This document shows positions 25,401-33,004 of a stretch of DNA of 64,000 bases, in pieces. Below the pieces are notes generated by a model. It was not told the origin of the DNA, did no database searches, and worked only from the letters and a program-made list of their open reading frames with translations. Numbering within the stretch: the stretch's first letter is position 1; every line of letters begins with the position of its first letter. The stretch is taken from positions 1 to 64,000 of the forward strand of contig JBCCTQ010000009.1 in NCBI GenBank assembly GCA_039198225.1, read 5' to 3'. Position numbers and translations under genes: made by a program. The DNA is from JASJAR01 sp039198225 (GTDB lineage Bacteria; Pseudomonadota; Alphaproteobacteria; Rhodobacterales; Rhodobacteraceae).

Positions 25401-26329
25401 CCAACGCCGTCATAGGTCTTCTGCTCCACCTTCGGCCGGATTTGGCACTGCGACACATCGAGATCGTCCCCGAACCAGGAGACGACCAGAGAAGCCGCTC
25501 GGCAATTCGGCGCCTCCTCCGCAAGGGCCTGCACCGATGTGGCAAAATCTGTCCGTCCGCTGGGGCTGTTCACATTGGCCGAAACGTTCACCCCCTGGCC
25601 TCGGTTGAAATGCACCTGGGTGGTCGCCAAAGCGTATTCGCCCGTGCCGGGCACCAGCGCCACCGCGCGCACGCCCGTCCCAAGATCGCTCCCGGGCGTG
25701 GCCGCATCGCCACCCCGAAGCACTTCGAACGACAATTGCGGCACCCGGTTTCCGAACCGCGCCAATTGCAGATCTTCGATCATAACATAAGCAAGGCCCA
25801 AATAAGCCGGAACATTGCCAACCCCCTCAACCGCTTCGATCTTGGGGTCGGGTAATTGGTCGATCCGCCCGCGATAGACGCGAAGGTTGATCTCATCGAG
25901 CGCGATCTCGCGCCCATCGGCCCAAACTCGGCTGACGCGGGTAATCTCGCCTTCGCAAAGGACCAGAGCCAGGGAGACCGAATAGGAATATTCCGTCACT
26001 TGTGGTGACCCGCCACCGCCCTTGCCGCCGCCCCCACTCGTCGTCGTTTGTTCTTTGAAACGCGAAGCCCAGATGACCTGGCCAGGGATCCGCATCCGTC
26101 CCCAAACCCGGGGGATCGATGCCCCCTCGCTCGCCCCGTTGATCCGGAACCGGTCGACCCGGCCGGTCTCGACCGCCTGACTGCGCGACCCGAGGAGACG
26201 CTGGTCGATCACCTGACCCACCGTCGCCCCAACGGCACGACCAATCACCGCGCTCGAAAGCCCGAGAACGCTCCCGCCGATGGATCCCCCAATCGAGGCA
26301 CCCACCGCGGACAATACCAAAGTCGCCAT
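22412..26329 (-). CDS. GTA gp15, baseplate megatron protein with TIM-barrel-like domain
   Basis: The 1305-aa protein is the host-contact megatron at the GTA baseplate. The N-terminus is glycine-rich and hydrophobic (residues 1-50). A glycosidase-like TIM barrel covers roughly 430-740, with YAHLCAAAGGVDAFCIGSEM near 450 and KPIWFTEIGCSAVDKG near 650 giving two candidate acids. Phage-tail-type domains follow from about 770, and the beta-rich C-terminus ends in RFGPGPFTRITVNG. Length equals that expected for RcGTA gp15. It overlaps gp14 by one base. Confidence 0.92.
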   Translation of the reverse strand: MATLVLSAVGASIGGSIGGSVLGLSSAVIGRAVGATVGQVIDQRLLGSRSQAVETGRVDRFRINGASEGASIPRVWGRMRIPGQVIWASRFKEQTTTSGGGGKGGGGSPQVTEYSYSVSLALVLCEGEITRVSRVWADGREIALDEINLRVYRGRIDQLPDPKIEAVEGVGNVPAYLGLAYVMIEDLQLARFGNRVPQLSFEVLRGGDAATPGSDLGTGVRAVALVPGTGEYALATTQVHFNRGQGVNVSANVNSPSGRTDFATSVQALAEEAPNCRAASLVVSWFGDDLDVSQCQIRPKVEQKTYDGVGMPWSVSGVSRNAADLVPYEEGRAIYGGTPSDRAVMEAIWALEAAGQSVMFYPFILMDQLEANSLLNPYTGTPGQPKLPWRGRITSSLAAGVAGSPDKTLAAADEVDAFFGTATVSDFSATADGIDYTGPAEYSYRRFILHYAHLCAAAGGVDAFCIGSEMPGLTRIRSTEAIFPAVQKFRELATDVRSILGPSTKISYAADWSEYFGYRSDDGSGDIYFNLDPLWADPNIDFIGIDNYMPVSDWRDGIDHSDTDWGAVYNPDYLKGNMAGGEGYDWYYQAPEDEDKQLRTPIEDLGHGEDWVFRYKDIRGWWSNPHHNRPGGVRDTAPTEWVPGSKPIWFTEIGCSAVDKGSNQPNRFIDPKSSESGLPHHSTGARDDVVQMQFLRASFDFWNDPENNPGATLYEGHMVDPHRMFIWAWDTRPYPFFPGNIELWSDGENYSRGHWLNGRIGARALGPVVEEICADAGVTDVDTTRLYGALKGYTAPADQDARSTLQPLMLAYGFDAVERDGRLIFETRTGRETGTMSEPEMVAGEGTRPTLAAVRAPDAEISGRLRLTFVEADGDYETRAVEARFPDDFSSNVSQNEMPLVLTQSEGRRIVDRWLAEARIARDRVSLALPPSRYAYGAGDIITLDQAGQDGLWRIDRVDEGEYRKVEAVRVEPETYVPADVPETLVAPRLFVPALPVEPIFLDLPLLTGDEAPHAPHIAVAGSPWPGNVAVYRSATGQGYALDTLVSSAAKVGITESQLPPAAAGIFDRGSPLRVKLPGASLASVSQDGLLAGANLAAIALPGSDDWEVFQFGEAALVAPDLWDLSFRLRGQLGTDHLAASGWDTGAQFVLLNTALRQVDLPTGFRDLTQYWRIGPASRDVSDPSYVEEERAFSGVGLRPYAPVHLSAQSDWAGGYGVTWIRRTRIDGDTWSGLDVPLGETFESYVLRLVVGGDVVRDTTVSTAAFEYTAADYVEDGSPNQFDIEVAQISDRFGPGPFTRITVNG

Positions 26330-26766
26330 CAGATCCTCTCGAACGGAAATTCAAAAACCGCCACGACCCGGCGGCGCCAGGGACGTGTCAGGGCGTTTTC
26401 CATAACCGCATGGCCGGAATAGGCATGGACAAACCGGGGCGCCTCGGCTGTGAGGATGCCCAAATGTTTGGCCACGCCTCGCCCCGTGCGGAAGAGCAAC
26501 ACGTCGCCCGGGCGTGCTTTTGTATCGATGGGCCGTAAATGCCGCGCCGCCGCCTGCCAGAGCACCTCTTCGGCGCCGGTTTCGCCCCAATCGGGCGTGT
26601 AGGGCGGCGGAGCTTCTTCCTCAGGGCCCACCACATCGCGCCACACCCCGCGGACGAGCCCAAGGCAATCCGCCCCGGCGCCCCGCTCGGAGGCCTGGTG
26701 CCGATAGGGCGTGCCGACCCAATTGCGCGCCGCAGCCACGATCTCGGCCCGTGCCAGCTCACTCAT
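26329..26766 (-). CDS. GTA gp14, NlpC/P60-type cell-wall peptidase
   Basis: The 145-aa protein is a C40-like peptidase with the catalytic cysteine at residue 34 (GAGADCLGLVRGVWRDVVG) and the histidine in GVAKHLGILTAE near residue 101. In Rhodobacter GTA, gp14 belongs to the tail tip and is thought to cut peptidoglycan during DNA delivery. It overlaps gp13 by four bases and gp15 by one base. Confidence 0.92.
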   Translation of the reverse strand: MSELARAEIVAAARNWVGTPYRHQASERGAGADCLGLVRGVWRDVVGPEEEAPPPYTPDWGETGAEEVLWQAAARHLRPIDTKARPGDVLLFRTGRGVAKHLGILTAEAPRFVHAYSGHAVMENALTRPWRRRVVAVFEFPFERI

Positions 26767-27638
26767 CGAAGCGACCCACCGTCGTTGTTCTCCGTCGACA
26801 CCGGATAGGCCATCAGCCAGTCTTCGCCCGGCACGGTTGGGAAGCCTTCAGCAGTAATAAATGTCGAATACCGGTAGCGGCATTCATCCGGATGACGCTC
26901 ACAGCCCGCGATCACGCGGATAATATCGCCCTCGGCGATATCGACCCGGATCCTCTCCCAAAGCTCGATCTTCCGAAGCGCCCCGGCGACCCGGTCGGAT
27001 TTGACCATGCCACCCAAGCCAACGCCTTCCCCTGAGAGAAACTCGACCCGCCCGCCGGCGAACCAGCCGTTTTCGTGAGTGCCGGCGTCGATCGTGATGA
27101 TCTTGCCCCGCTCGACCCCAAAAATAGGCGTATCGGTGAAATATCCCGGGGTGAGCGGATCGAACCCGCAGACCACAGACCCGTCCGTTCCGCATCCCGA
27201 GTGGTAAACTCGGGTCCTCGGCTGGTTCAAAAGCTCGGTCAACCCGCGGAGGTCAGCCTCGAAAGCCCCCGAACCCCAGCGGATCTCCCCGAGGAGCCCC
27301 CGGAACTGGACGAGGCGCTCGTCCGGATTGGACCAATTCACAAGGTAACCCACGACCTCGGCACCGTCATAGCGGCCCGCCAAGAGATCGGCTTCCGTGA
27401 CCACATCAGCCGTCAATGCACCCAAGGCTTCGGTGTTGTTCACCGCAAGACCGCTTGATTGTTCCAAAGCCGAAGCCGTCAGGCCCGTATCAGCTTTGAA
27501 GGTCACGCCTTCGAACGAAAAGTCCCGGTCATGGTCGGTGAACCCCATGACGGTTCCATCCTTCCGGCGAAGGATCCAAGCCCGGCACATCGTGGTGGAT
27601 CCGGTCTTGAGATGGGCGTCAAACTCGGCAGATAGCAT
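26763..27638 (-). CDS. GTA gp13, baseplate hub protein (DUF2163)
   Basis: The 291-aa protein has the DUF2163 N-terminus (TTMCRAWILRRKDGTVMGFTDHDRDFSF) and the C-terminal phage BR0599-like half. Four cysteines sit in two pairs, Cys149/Cys157 (CX7C) and Cys246/Cys253 (CX6C). This fits the metal or Fe-S centre reported for the hub of Rhodobacter GTA. It overlaps gp12 by one base and gp14 by four. Confidence 0.92.
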   Translation of the reverse strand: MLSAEFDAHLKTGSTTMCRAWILRRKDGTVMGFTDHDRDFSFEGVTFKADTGLTASALEQSSGLAVNNTEALGALTADVVTEADLLAGRYDGAEVVGYLVNWSNPDERLVQFRGLLGEIRWGSGAFEADLRGLTELLNQPRTRVYHSGCGTDGSVVCGFDPLTPGYFTDTPIFGVERGKIITIDAGTHENGWFAGGRVEFLSGEGVGLGGMVKSDRVAGALRKIELWERIRVDIAEGDIIRVIAGCERHPDECRYRYSTFITAEGFPTVPGEDWLMAYPVSTENNDGGSLR

Positions 27639-28270
27639 CAGACCCGCACCTCAATGACTGGCACATTCGGAACATCGCCGGCCTGAAACGTCGCCATTGA
27701 GGACTGAATGATGTCCGTATCGAACCTAACCGGCACATCGAACTCGAACCCTGCGGTGATCGCAGCACCCGCATCGGGCGGGCTTGTAAACTCAACGATC
27801 CCGGTCGTCGTATCGATCTGATAATCGACGGTTTCGACTTGAAGATCGCCATCGAGGCCCACGGCAAGGGAACCAAGTACGGGCTTGGAGATCGCACGGG
27901 CGTAAGACTGGCTTCCCGAGCGGTAGGTCTTGATCAGCTGAAACGCCCGCGTCGCGCCATCGCCCGTGCCGATCGCCTGATCCTCAAAACCGGTCTCAGC
28001 ACTCGGGATCGACGATTTGAAATCGGCCCAATCCTTCCAGCGAAACCCATAAAGCCGGCCGCGCCTCGCTTCGAAAAAATCAATGAGAACAGCCACATCA
28101 TCGAGCGAGCGCATGCCGAGCCCCGCATCGTAGCGCCGTCTGCTATCGGCCCAGGGGGTGTTACGCTCTTCAAACCCGTTGGCGAGCGTGACCACATCGG
28201 TCCGCCGCTCCGGACCGCCCGCCGAGCCGAAACTGAGGCTCGCAGGAAACCGCACTTCGTGAAAGCTCAT
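27638..28270 (-). CDS. GTA gp12, distal tail protein (DUF2460)
   Basis: The 210-aa product matches DUF2460, with the N-terminal FHEVRFPASLSFGSAGGPER and the RRGRLYGFRWKDWADFKS segment (near residues 69-86). In the RcGTA particle gp12 forms the distal tail ring between tube and hub. It ends on the first base of gp13 and begins 11 bases after gp11. Confidence 0.93.
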   Translation of the reverse strand: MSFHEVRFPASLSFGSAGGPERRTDVVTLANGFEERNTPWADSRRRYDAGLGMRSLDDVAVLIDFFEARRGRLYGFRWKDWADFKSSIPSAETGFEDQAIGTGDGATRAFQLIKTYRSGSQSYARAISKPVLGSLAVGLDGDLQVETVDYQIDTTTGIVEFTSPPDAGAAITAGFEFDVPVRFDTDIIQSSMATFQAGDVPNVPVIEVRV

Positions 28271-28281
28271 CGCTCGCTCCT

Positions 28282-28872
28282 TCAGGTATTCCGCTCGCCG
28301 CGCTGGAGTGCACGGGTCATTTCTGCTGCAATCTGCGCGTTTGACCGGCGGAACCCGCTCACATCGGGGGTGGAGATGTTCATGACAACGTTGACGGGTC
28401 GGCTATTGCCTTCAGCGCGCACGCCAAGTCGTCCGTCCCGGCCGCGCGACAGAGGCAGAATGGCTTCCGGCCCCGCCTCGCCCATAAGCCCAAGACCGCC
28501 CCGCATCGGGAAGGCCACTGGCCCGTTGACGACCCCGCCCGTTGCGAAGGGCGTCACTTGGCCCAAAAGCCCGCCCACGCCTTGCGCGATGAGCCCGCCG
28601 AGCTGGTTGGTGACCGGCCGGATCGCCGCACTGAAAGCGGCATTCGCCATCGACCGTGCGACGTCGCCCAAAACGTCCGATAGCGATTTTCCTTCGAAAA
28701 TAATGCCGTCGAACGCGTCCTTGAGGCCTCTGCTCAGCTCTTTTGAGAACACTGCGACGTCTCGGCTCGTGTCCGCTACCGCCGCTTGCATCCGCCGAAG
28801 CTCCTCTTCGAAGGCTTCTGTCATGTCGCCAGCCGTGGCCAGCGCGTCCTCAAGCCCGTCGATCTCGTCCAT
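28282..28872 (-). CDS. GTA gp11, short tape-measure protein
   Basis: The 196-aa protein begins with a coiled-coil helix (GLEDALATAGDMTEAFEEELRRMQAAV) and ends with the glycine-rich tape-measure motif ATGGVVNGPVAFPMRGGLGLMGEAGPEAILPL, common to lambda-type tape measures. The small size is normal for GTA, whose tail is short. It starts three bases after the gp10.1 stop. Confidence 0.92.
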   Translation of the reverse strand: MDEIDGLEDALATAGDMTEAFEEELRRMQAAVADTSRDVAVFSKELSRGLKDAFDGIIFEGKSLSDVLGDVARSMANAAFSAAIRPVTNQLGGLIAQGVGGLLGQVTPFATGGVVNGPVAFPMRGGLGLMGEAGPEAILPLSRGRDGRLGVRAEGNSRPVNVVMNISTPDVSGFRRSNAQIAAEMTRALQRGERNT

Positions 28873-28875
28873 GGC

Positions 28876-29067
28876 TCACTCCTGAATGTCGTCGGGAAAC
28901 GCGGCTTCGAGGGCCGCCAAAGCCGTCCGGTCGAGCGGAGCCACACCGGACCCGTCTCCGAGGATCAGCATCAATTCGCTTGGGGTCAGCGCCCAAAACT
29001 CCGCCGGACGAAGCCCCGCCCCGCGGACCCCGGCCCGCATCAAACCGTGCCAATCGAAGGCGGTCAT
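28876..29067 (-). CDS. GTA gp10.1, tail assembly chaperone-like protein
   Basis: This 63-aa protein matches the small phage tail assembly chaperone encoded between gp10 and the tape measure in RcGTA. Typical features are FDWHGLMRAGVRGAGLRPAEFWALTPSELMLILG and an acidic C-terminus. It overlaps gp10 by four bases. In siphophages this position is used for the frameshifted chaperone pair; here the two are separate, overlapping frames. Confidence 0.85.
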   Translation of the reverse strand: MTAFDWHGLMRAGVRGAGLRPAEFWALTPSELMLILGDGSGVAPLDRTALAALEAAFPDDIQE

Positions 29068-29375
29068 GGGGTCCGGAAGGCCCGCGCCAAAAGCTGACCC
29101 GCGAGCCGCGCCGCTTCGACCGGCCCGCCCTCGATCTCGGCGGCCAAAAGGTCCGAGGCCTGACCTTCCCAGCCCCCGCCCCGAAGGCCCGCCACGATGA
29201 GCGCCAAAACATCCCGACTTGAGACGTTTCCGCTTTCAAACCGGGAGATGAGGTCAAAAAGGCTCGCCTCGCCCAACTCGGCCTCAAGCTCGGCCAAAGC
29301 TCCCAAAGTCAGCCGCATGTCCCGCGGTGCGCCGTCGATCACGACACGCACGTCTCCGGCCCAAGGGTTCGCCAT
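29064..29375 (-). CDS. GTA gp10, gene transfer agent family tail chaperone
   Basis: The 103-aa protein matches GTA-gp10, with the N-terminal ANPWAGDVRVVIDGAPRDMRLTLGALAELEAELG segment that defines the family. It is probably a tail-tube assembly chaperone acting with gp10.1 and gp11. It overlaps gp9 by one base and gp10.1 by four. Confidence 0.9.
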   Translation of the reverse strand: MANPWAGDVRVVIDGAPRDMRLTLGALAELEAELGEASLFDLISRFESGNVSSRDVLALIVAGLRGGGWEGQASDLLAAEIEGGPVEAARLAGQLLARAFRTP

Positions 29376-29788
29376 CAGAATGCGGTGAACTGCAATTGTC
29401 CGGCCGAGGCCAAGGCCAATTCATAGGTCGCTTCGCCGTTATGGGTGCCGGCATACTCGATCGCCGTCACCTGAAACGGGCCTTCCACGATACCGAATTC
29501 GGGGATCACAACCTGGAACCCTGGAGTCACGCCGTCAAAAAAGATCTGGCGCGCCCGCTCGTCGGTATTGGCATCCTTGAATATCCCCGATCCCGAGATC
29601 GAAGCCGATTTGACCCCCGCACCGGCCAGAAGCTCGCGCCAGCCACCTTGGCTTTCGAGGCTCGTCACATCGACGCTTTCCGCGTTGAAACTGATCCGCG
29701 TGGCACGCAATCCGGCCACGGTTTCGAATTGACCGCCCCCCGTGAGGTCGATCTTGATGAGGAGGTCTTTGCCGTTTTGGGCACTCAT
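29375..29788 (-). CDS. GTA gp9, major tail tube protein
   Basis: The 137-aa protein matches the phage major tail protein TP901-1/GTA gp9 type: AQNGKDLLIKIDL at the start, ATRISFNAESVDVTSLES, GVKSASISGSGIF, and a beta-strand end. It forms the rings of the tail tube. The start has a good SD context and the stop overlaps gp10 by one base. Confidence 0.93.
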   Translation of the reverse strand: MSAQNGKDLLIKIDLTGGGQFETVAGLRATRISFNAESVDVTSLESQGGWRELLAGAGVKSASISGSGIFKDANTDERARQIFFDGVTPGFQVVIPEFGIVEGPFQVTAIEYAGTHNGEATYELALASAGQLQFTAF

Positions 29789-29810
29789 GTCCGTGTCTCC
29801 GCCTAAGCTC

Positions 29811-30221
29811 TCAATCGTCCTCGACGATCGCCTGAAAGTTCAAATCAATCCGCCGCGCCGCGCCTGCATTGGCACTCCTGGCCTGGGCCCGGAGAAAACA
29901 GAGCGAGACGAGCTGGCCCCGGTCGAGGGCAAGATCGACCCCAACCAAGGCATCCGAGACCGCACTCGCAGCCTCCTTTGCCCGCTGAAATCCACCGGCT
30001 CCGCCGACCACGGTGACCGTGAAACGGTGGAGCGCGCCCTGGCTTGTCTGGGTCGAGCGATCCCGCACGTCTTCGCGGCCAAGGACGACGTAGACATCCG
30101 GCAAAGGCCCCTGCGGCAGCGCGTCGAACACTGCTGGCCCCACGAGGCCCAGGAGAGCGGTATCGGCCGACAGCCTCTGATAGACTGCCTCCTGGAGCGC
30201 AGCCCCCATCCCATAACTCAT
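29811..30221 (-). CDS. GTA gp8, tail terminator (DUF3168)
   Basis: From the ATG overlapping the gp7 stop (four bases) the product is 136 aa and matches DUF3168: GAALQEAVYQRLSADTALLGLVG, LPDVYVVLGREDVRDRST and LHRFTVTVVGGAGGF. In GTA and siphophages this protein closes the tail at the head side. The frame is open to 30452, but that part lies opposite gp7 and does not match the family. Confidence 0.9.
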   Translation of the reverse strand: MSYGMGAALQEAVYQRLSADTALLGLVGPAVFDALPQGPLPDVYVVLGREDVRDRSTQTSQGALHRFTVTVVGGAGGFQRAKEAASAVSDALVGVDLALDRGQLVSLCFLRAQARSANAGAARRIDLNFQAIVEDD

Positions 30222-30556
30222 CGCACCGCCTCCTCGCGCACATAGCAGGTCAGCCAACGGCCGGAGGGGTCCGCATCGTAGACGGCGAGCACCGGAAAGA
30301 TCCGGGTCCCGCTCACCAGGCGCTGCCCCGGAATGGGCCGCTCTGACGCTCCGGCCGGAGCGGCGCGTACCGTCACCCGGAACCGAGCTTCTGAGAGCGC
30401 TGCCGCCCGGTCGTCCCGGTCTCGGCCGCTGATCCCCCGAAGCTCCCCCCAAAGGGAGCCGAGGACGATCCAGCCTGGGAGAAATCCACCCAGCCCGTCC
30501 GGCGTTTGCTCCGGCGCCTCAAGCGTGAATTTCCGGTTGAGCATGGGCACCTTCAC
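30218..30556 (-). CDS. GTA gp7, head closure / stopper protein
   Basis: The 112-aa beta-rich protein matches the phage head closure (SPP1 gp16-like) family: LNRKFTLEAPEQTPDGLGGFLPGWIVLGSLWGELRG and GQRLVSGTRIFPVLAVYDADPSGRWLTC. It fills the position between adaptor and tail terminator and overlaps both neighbours by four bases. Confidence 0.9.
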   Translation of the reverse strand: MKVPMLNRKFTLEAPEQTPDGLGGFLPGWIVLGSLWGELRGISGRDRDDRAAALSEARFRVTVRAAPAGASERPIPGQRLVSGTRIFPVLAVYDADPSGRWLTCYVREEAVR

Positions 30557-31152
30557 CGGCCCCCTCCCCCGAAGAGGCGAATGTTCCGGTAGGGCTCGAT
30601 CAGCGTGGTCACCGTGGCCGGAAGGCTCACACTTCCCGCAATCGGATCGGTGCGATGTTCATAAACGAAGGCGGCCAGATGGATCACCGCCTGGGCAATA
30701 TTGGCCGGAACCCCGGCCCATTCGAGCCCGTATCCGGCGTCAAAATCGATCTCCGCCGTGCCCCCAATGGGGATCGACGGTAGTACAAGGCCCCGCGCCA
30801 CAAGCTGGGGCCGATGGGCGTCGGGCGTCAGGCTATACGTGGCCGGATTGGCCGTCGTCGCCGTCCCGCCCTGGTCGACGATGCGAAGGGCGGTGATCGC
30901 GCTCACCGGAGCCACCGGCAAGGCCTGGCGCCCAAGGTCGCGCCACGCCGTCACTGACCAGCGATAGGACCGCGCCAGGACCACTTTGCCCGTCCGCGCT
31001 TCGATCGTGGCCATGGCCGAGCGGAGGCAGAGTTCGAGATGCCCATCCTCGGCACCGCCATCCTCAAACCCCGTGCTCAGCCGGAGATGGTCGCGAAGAT
31101 CGGAAACGGGCAGCGCCGTCTCGGGCACCGACGTAAGTTCGACAAGTACCAT
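30553..31152 (-). CDS. GTA gp6, head-tail connector (adaptor)
   Basis: The 199-aa protein matches the head-tail connector family (phiE125 gp8 type): LPVSDLRDHLRLSTGFEDGGAEDGHLELCLRSAMATIEARTGKVVL. The ATG at 31152 is chosen; 31182 would add ten residues that fall within the terminator region. It is separated from the capsid gene by an intrinsic terminator, unlike every other junction in this part of the cluster. Confidence 0.9.
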   Translation of the reverse strand: MVLVELTSVPETALPVSDLRDHLRLSTGFEDGGAEDGHLELCLRSAMATIEARTGKVVLARSYRWSVTAWRDLGRQALPVAPVSAITALRIVDQGGTATTANPATYSLTPDAHRPQLVARGLVLPSIPIGGTAEIDFDAGYGLEWAGVPANIAQAVIHLAAFVYEHRTDPIAGSVSLPATVTTLIEPYRNIRLFGGGGR

Positions 31153-31180
31153 GCGGGTCTCCGGTCGAAGGATTGCGTTC

Positions 31181-31213
31181 AAAAATTGGGGCCGGCCTCA
31201 TGGGGCCGACCCC
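31181..31213 (-). terminator. Intrinsic terminator after the GTA major capsid gene
   Basis: On the minus strand a 10-bp stem (31188-31197 with 31204-31213, one G-U pair) with a six-base loop is followed by AATTTTT. It lies 18 bases past the capsid stop and upstream of gp6. Partial termination here would give more capsid than tail transcript. Confidence 0.75.
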
Positions 31214-31230
31214 GATGACAAGTTTTGTCC

Positions 31231-32412
31231 TCAGTCTTCAGAGAAGCGGAGGACCTTGATCGCGGCGTAGTCGCTCACGTCACCGCCGACCCGCTTGGTG
31301 GCGTAGAAGAGAACGTTGGGTTTGGCCGAGAACGGATCGCGAAGGATCCGGAGGTCCGGACGCTCGGCGATGGTGTAGCCGGCATTGAAATCGCCGAAAG
31401 CGATCGCGGCTGCGTCTTCAGCAATGTCGGGCATGTCTTCGGCAATCAGAACCGGATAGCCCAAAAGCCGCGCCGGCTCACTGGCCGCCAAGCCGTCGCT
31501 CCAGAGGAACCGGCCATCGCTGTCCTTGAGCTTTCTCACCGTGACCGCGGTCTTCGAGTTCATGACGAAGGTCGCATTGGCCCGGTAATTTGCGCCCAGC
31601 GCATAGACAAGATCGAGGATCCCATCTACCGGCACCGCCGAGTTGAACGCACCAGCATTGCCGGTGGGAACGTAGCCGATTGTGCCCCAGCTCCAGCTGT
31701 GATTGGCCGTGAACGTCTTCTGAAGAAAGCCCGTCGGCTTGTTGTTGCCGTCGCCGGTGATGAAGGATGCCGCCTCGGCACGCCCAAACTTTTCTGCAAT
31801 CCGGCCCGCGAGCCAGGCTTCCACATCGAATGCCGCGTCGTCGAGAAGCCGTTGAGAGACCTTGGGCAAAGCCGAAAGCTCGTGGAGCGGGATGACAATC
31901 CGGTCAAGCTGCGACGTGCCCGTTTCGGTCGTCGCGCCGGTCTCATCGGCCCAACCGGTCTCAAGTTCGTTATGGTCGATCAAAACGTCGTAGGAGGTCG
32001 CGTCCACATTGACGACATTGGCAACCTGGCGGACCGAGGCGGTCGATCTGAGGACCGTCTGGACCGAAGCGGCCGTTTGCGGATCGACGAGGTAGCCCCC
32101 ATCGGCCGCCACCGCGGTCGACATGGCTTTGCCTTCGAGGTCGAGGCCCCGAAGCGCGTCGTCGTCACCTGCGCGGATATAGGCCTCGAAGGCTTTCTGA
32201 TGCGGCGGGGTCTCTTCGGCCGCCGCTTGGAGCGCCGGACGGCGCCCGATCTGAGATTTCCGGTCCAGCATGGTCATGCGCTCTTCCTGTTTCTGCAAAC
32301 GCTCGTTGATGTCGTGGATAAATCCGGCCAGCGCGGTCTTGACCTCACTGGCCGGGCTCTCGGCGCCGGGCAGATCTTCCCCGGTCCGAGACTTGGTCTC
32401 GGGTTGGCTCAT
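31231..32412 (-). CDS. GTA gp5, HK97-fold major capsid protein
   Basis: The 393-aa protein has an N-terminal charged, coiled-coil scaffold region (about residues 1-100, VKTALAGFIHDINERLQKQEERMTM) and a HK97-type shell domain beginning near MSTAVAADGGYLVDPQTAASV. It ends in VLFYATKRVGGDVSDYAAIKVLRFSED. The gp4 protease is expected to remove the N-terminal part. The frame is open to 32496, but the ATG at 32412 fits the family and lies after the gp4 stop. Confidence 0.94.
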   Translation of the reverse strand: MSQPETKSRTGEDLPGAESPASEVKTALAGFIHDINERLQKQEERMTMLDRKSQIGRRPALQAAAEETPPHQKAFEAYIRAGDDDALRGLDLEGKAMSTAVAADGGYLVDPQTAASVQTVLRSTASVRQVANVVNVDATSYDVLIDHNELETGWADETGATTETGTSQLDRIVIPLHELSALPKVSQRLLDDAAFDVEAWLAGRIAEKFGRAEAASFITGDGNNKPTGFLQKTFTANHSWSWGTIGYVPTGNAGAFNSAVPVDGILDLVYALGANYRANATFVMNSKTAVTVRKLKDSDGRFLWSDGLAASEPARLLGYPVLIAEDMPDIAEDAAAIAFGDFNAGYTIAERPDLRILRDPFSAKPNVLFYATKRVGGDVSDYAAIKVLRFSED

Positions 32413-32443
32413 CGTGTTTCCTGAGGTTGAAGTTTCGGCTGGC

Positions 32444-33004
32444 TCAGTCGCGGGCCAGCATGCGGCGGGCGTCTTCGAAGACCCCCGCCAAGTCACGCAT
32501 TAGGGCTACATCCGGGGTCTCCCCTTTCGCACCCACCCGCGCATCGGGAAGCATCGGGAAAGTCACCAGCGAGACCTCCCAAAGCTCCAATTCCGCCAAG
32601 AGCCGTCCGCCCTTTTGATCCTTCTCGGCTTTGACCGTCCGGTAGCCGATCGAGAGGCCATCAATGGCGCCCGCTTCGATGAGGGCGGCCGCCTCGCGCG
32701 CCCGGGCCACATCACTGAGTAGGCGACCCTTGACGTAAAGGCCCTTCTCATCTTCCCGGACCTCGTCCCAAATCCCAATCGGCTGGGTCGGGTCATGCTG
32801 CCAAAGCATCTTCACCCGGCGCCCCTCGGCGGCCAGGCTTTTGAGCGAGGCGGCATAGGCCCCCGGCGCCACCACGTCGCCGCCCGTATCCCGGGTTCCA
32901 AAGAGCGACGCATAGCCTTCAATGACCGTGCCTTCTTTAAGCGTCAGTTCTGCCTCCGCTAGGCAGAACTTCTTTTCCAGATCCAAATCCATCGCCCGCT
33001 CCAT
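32444..33004 (-). CDS. GTA gp4, HK97-family prohead protease
   Basis: The 186-aa product matches the U35/HK97 prohead protease family: GTVIEGYASLFGTRDTGGDVVAPGAY, VKMLWQHDPTQPIGIWDE (conserved His near residue 69) and IDGLSIGYRTVKAE with the catalytic serine near 116. It overlaps the portal stop by ATGA. A GTG three bases upstream is an alternative start. No gene equivalent to the small g3.5 of RcGTA is present between portal and protease. Confidence 0.93.
   Translation of the reverse strand: MERAMDLDLEKKFCLAEAELTLKEGTVIEGYASLFGTRDTGGDVVAPGAYAASLKSLAAEGRRVKMLWQHDPTQPIGIWDEVREDEKGLYVKGRLLSDVARAREAAALIEAGAIDGLSIGYRTVKAEKDQKGGRLLAELELWEVSLVTFPMLPDARVGAKGETPDVALMRDLAGVFEDARRMLARD

Noticed and set aside
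30222..30452. Upstream extension of the gp8 frame
   Set aside because: It lies antiparallel in frame space over gp7 and shows no DUF3168 similarity; the ATG overlapping the gp7 stop is the proper start.
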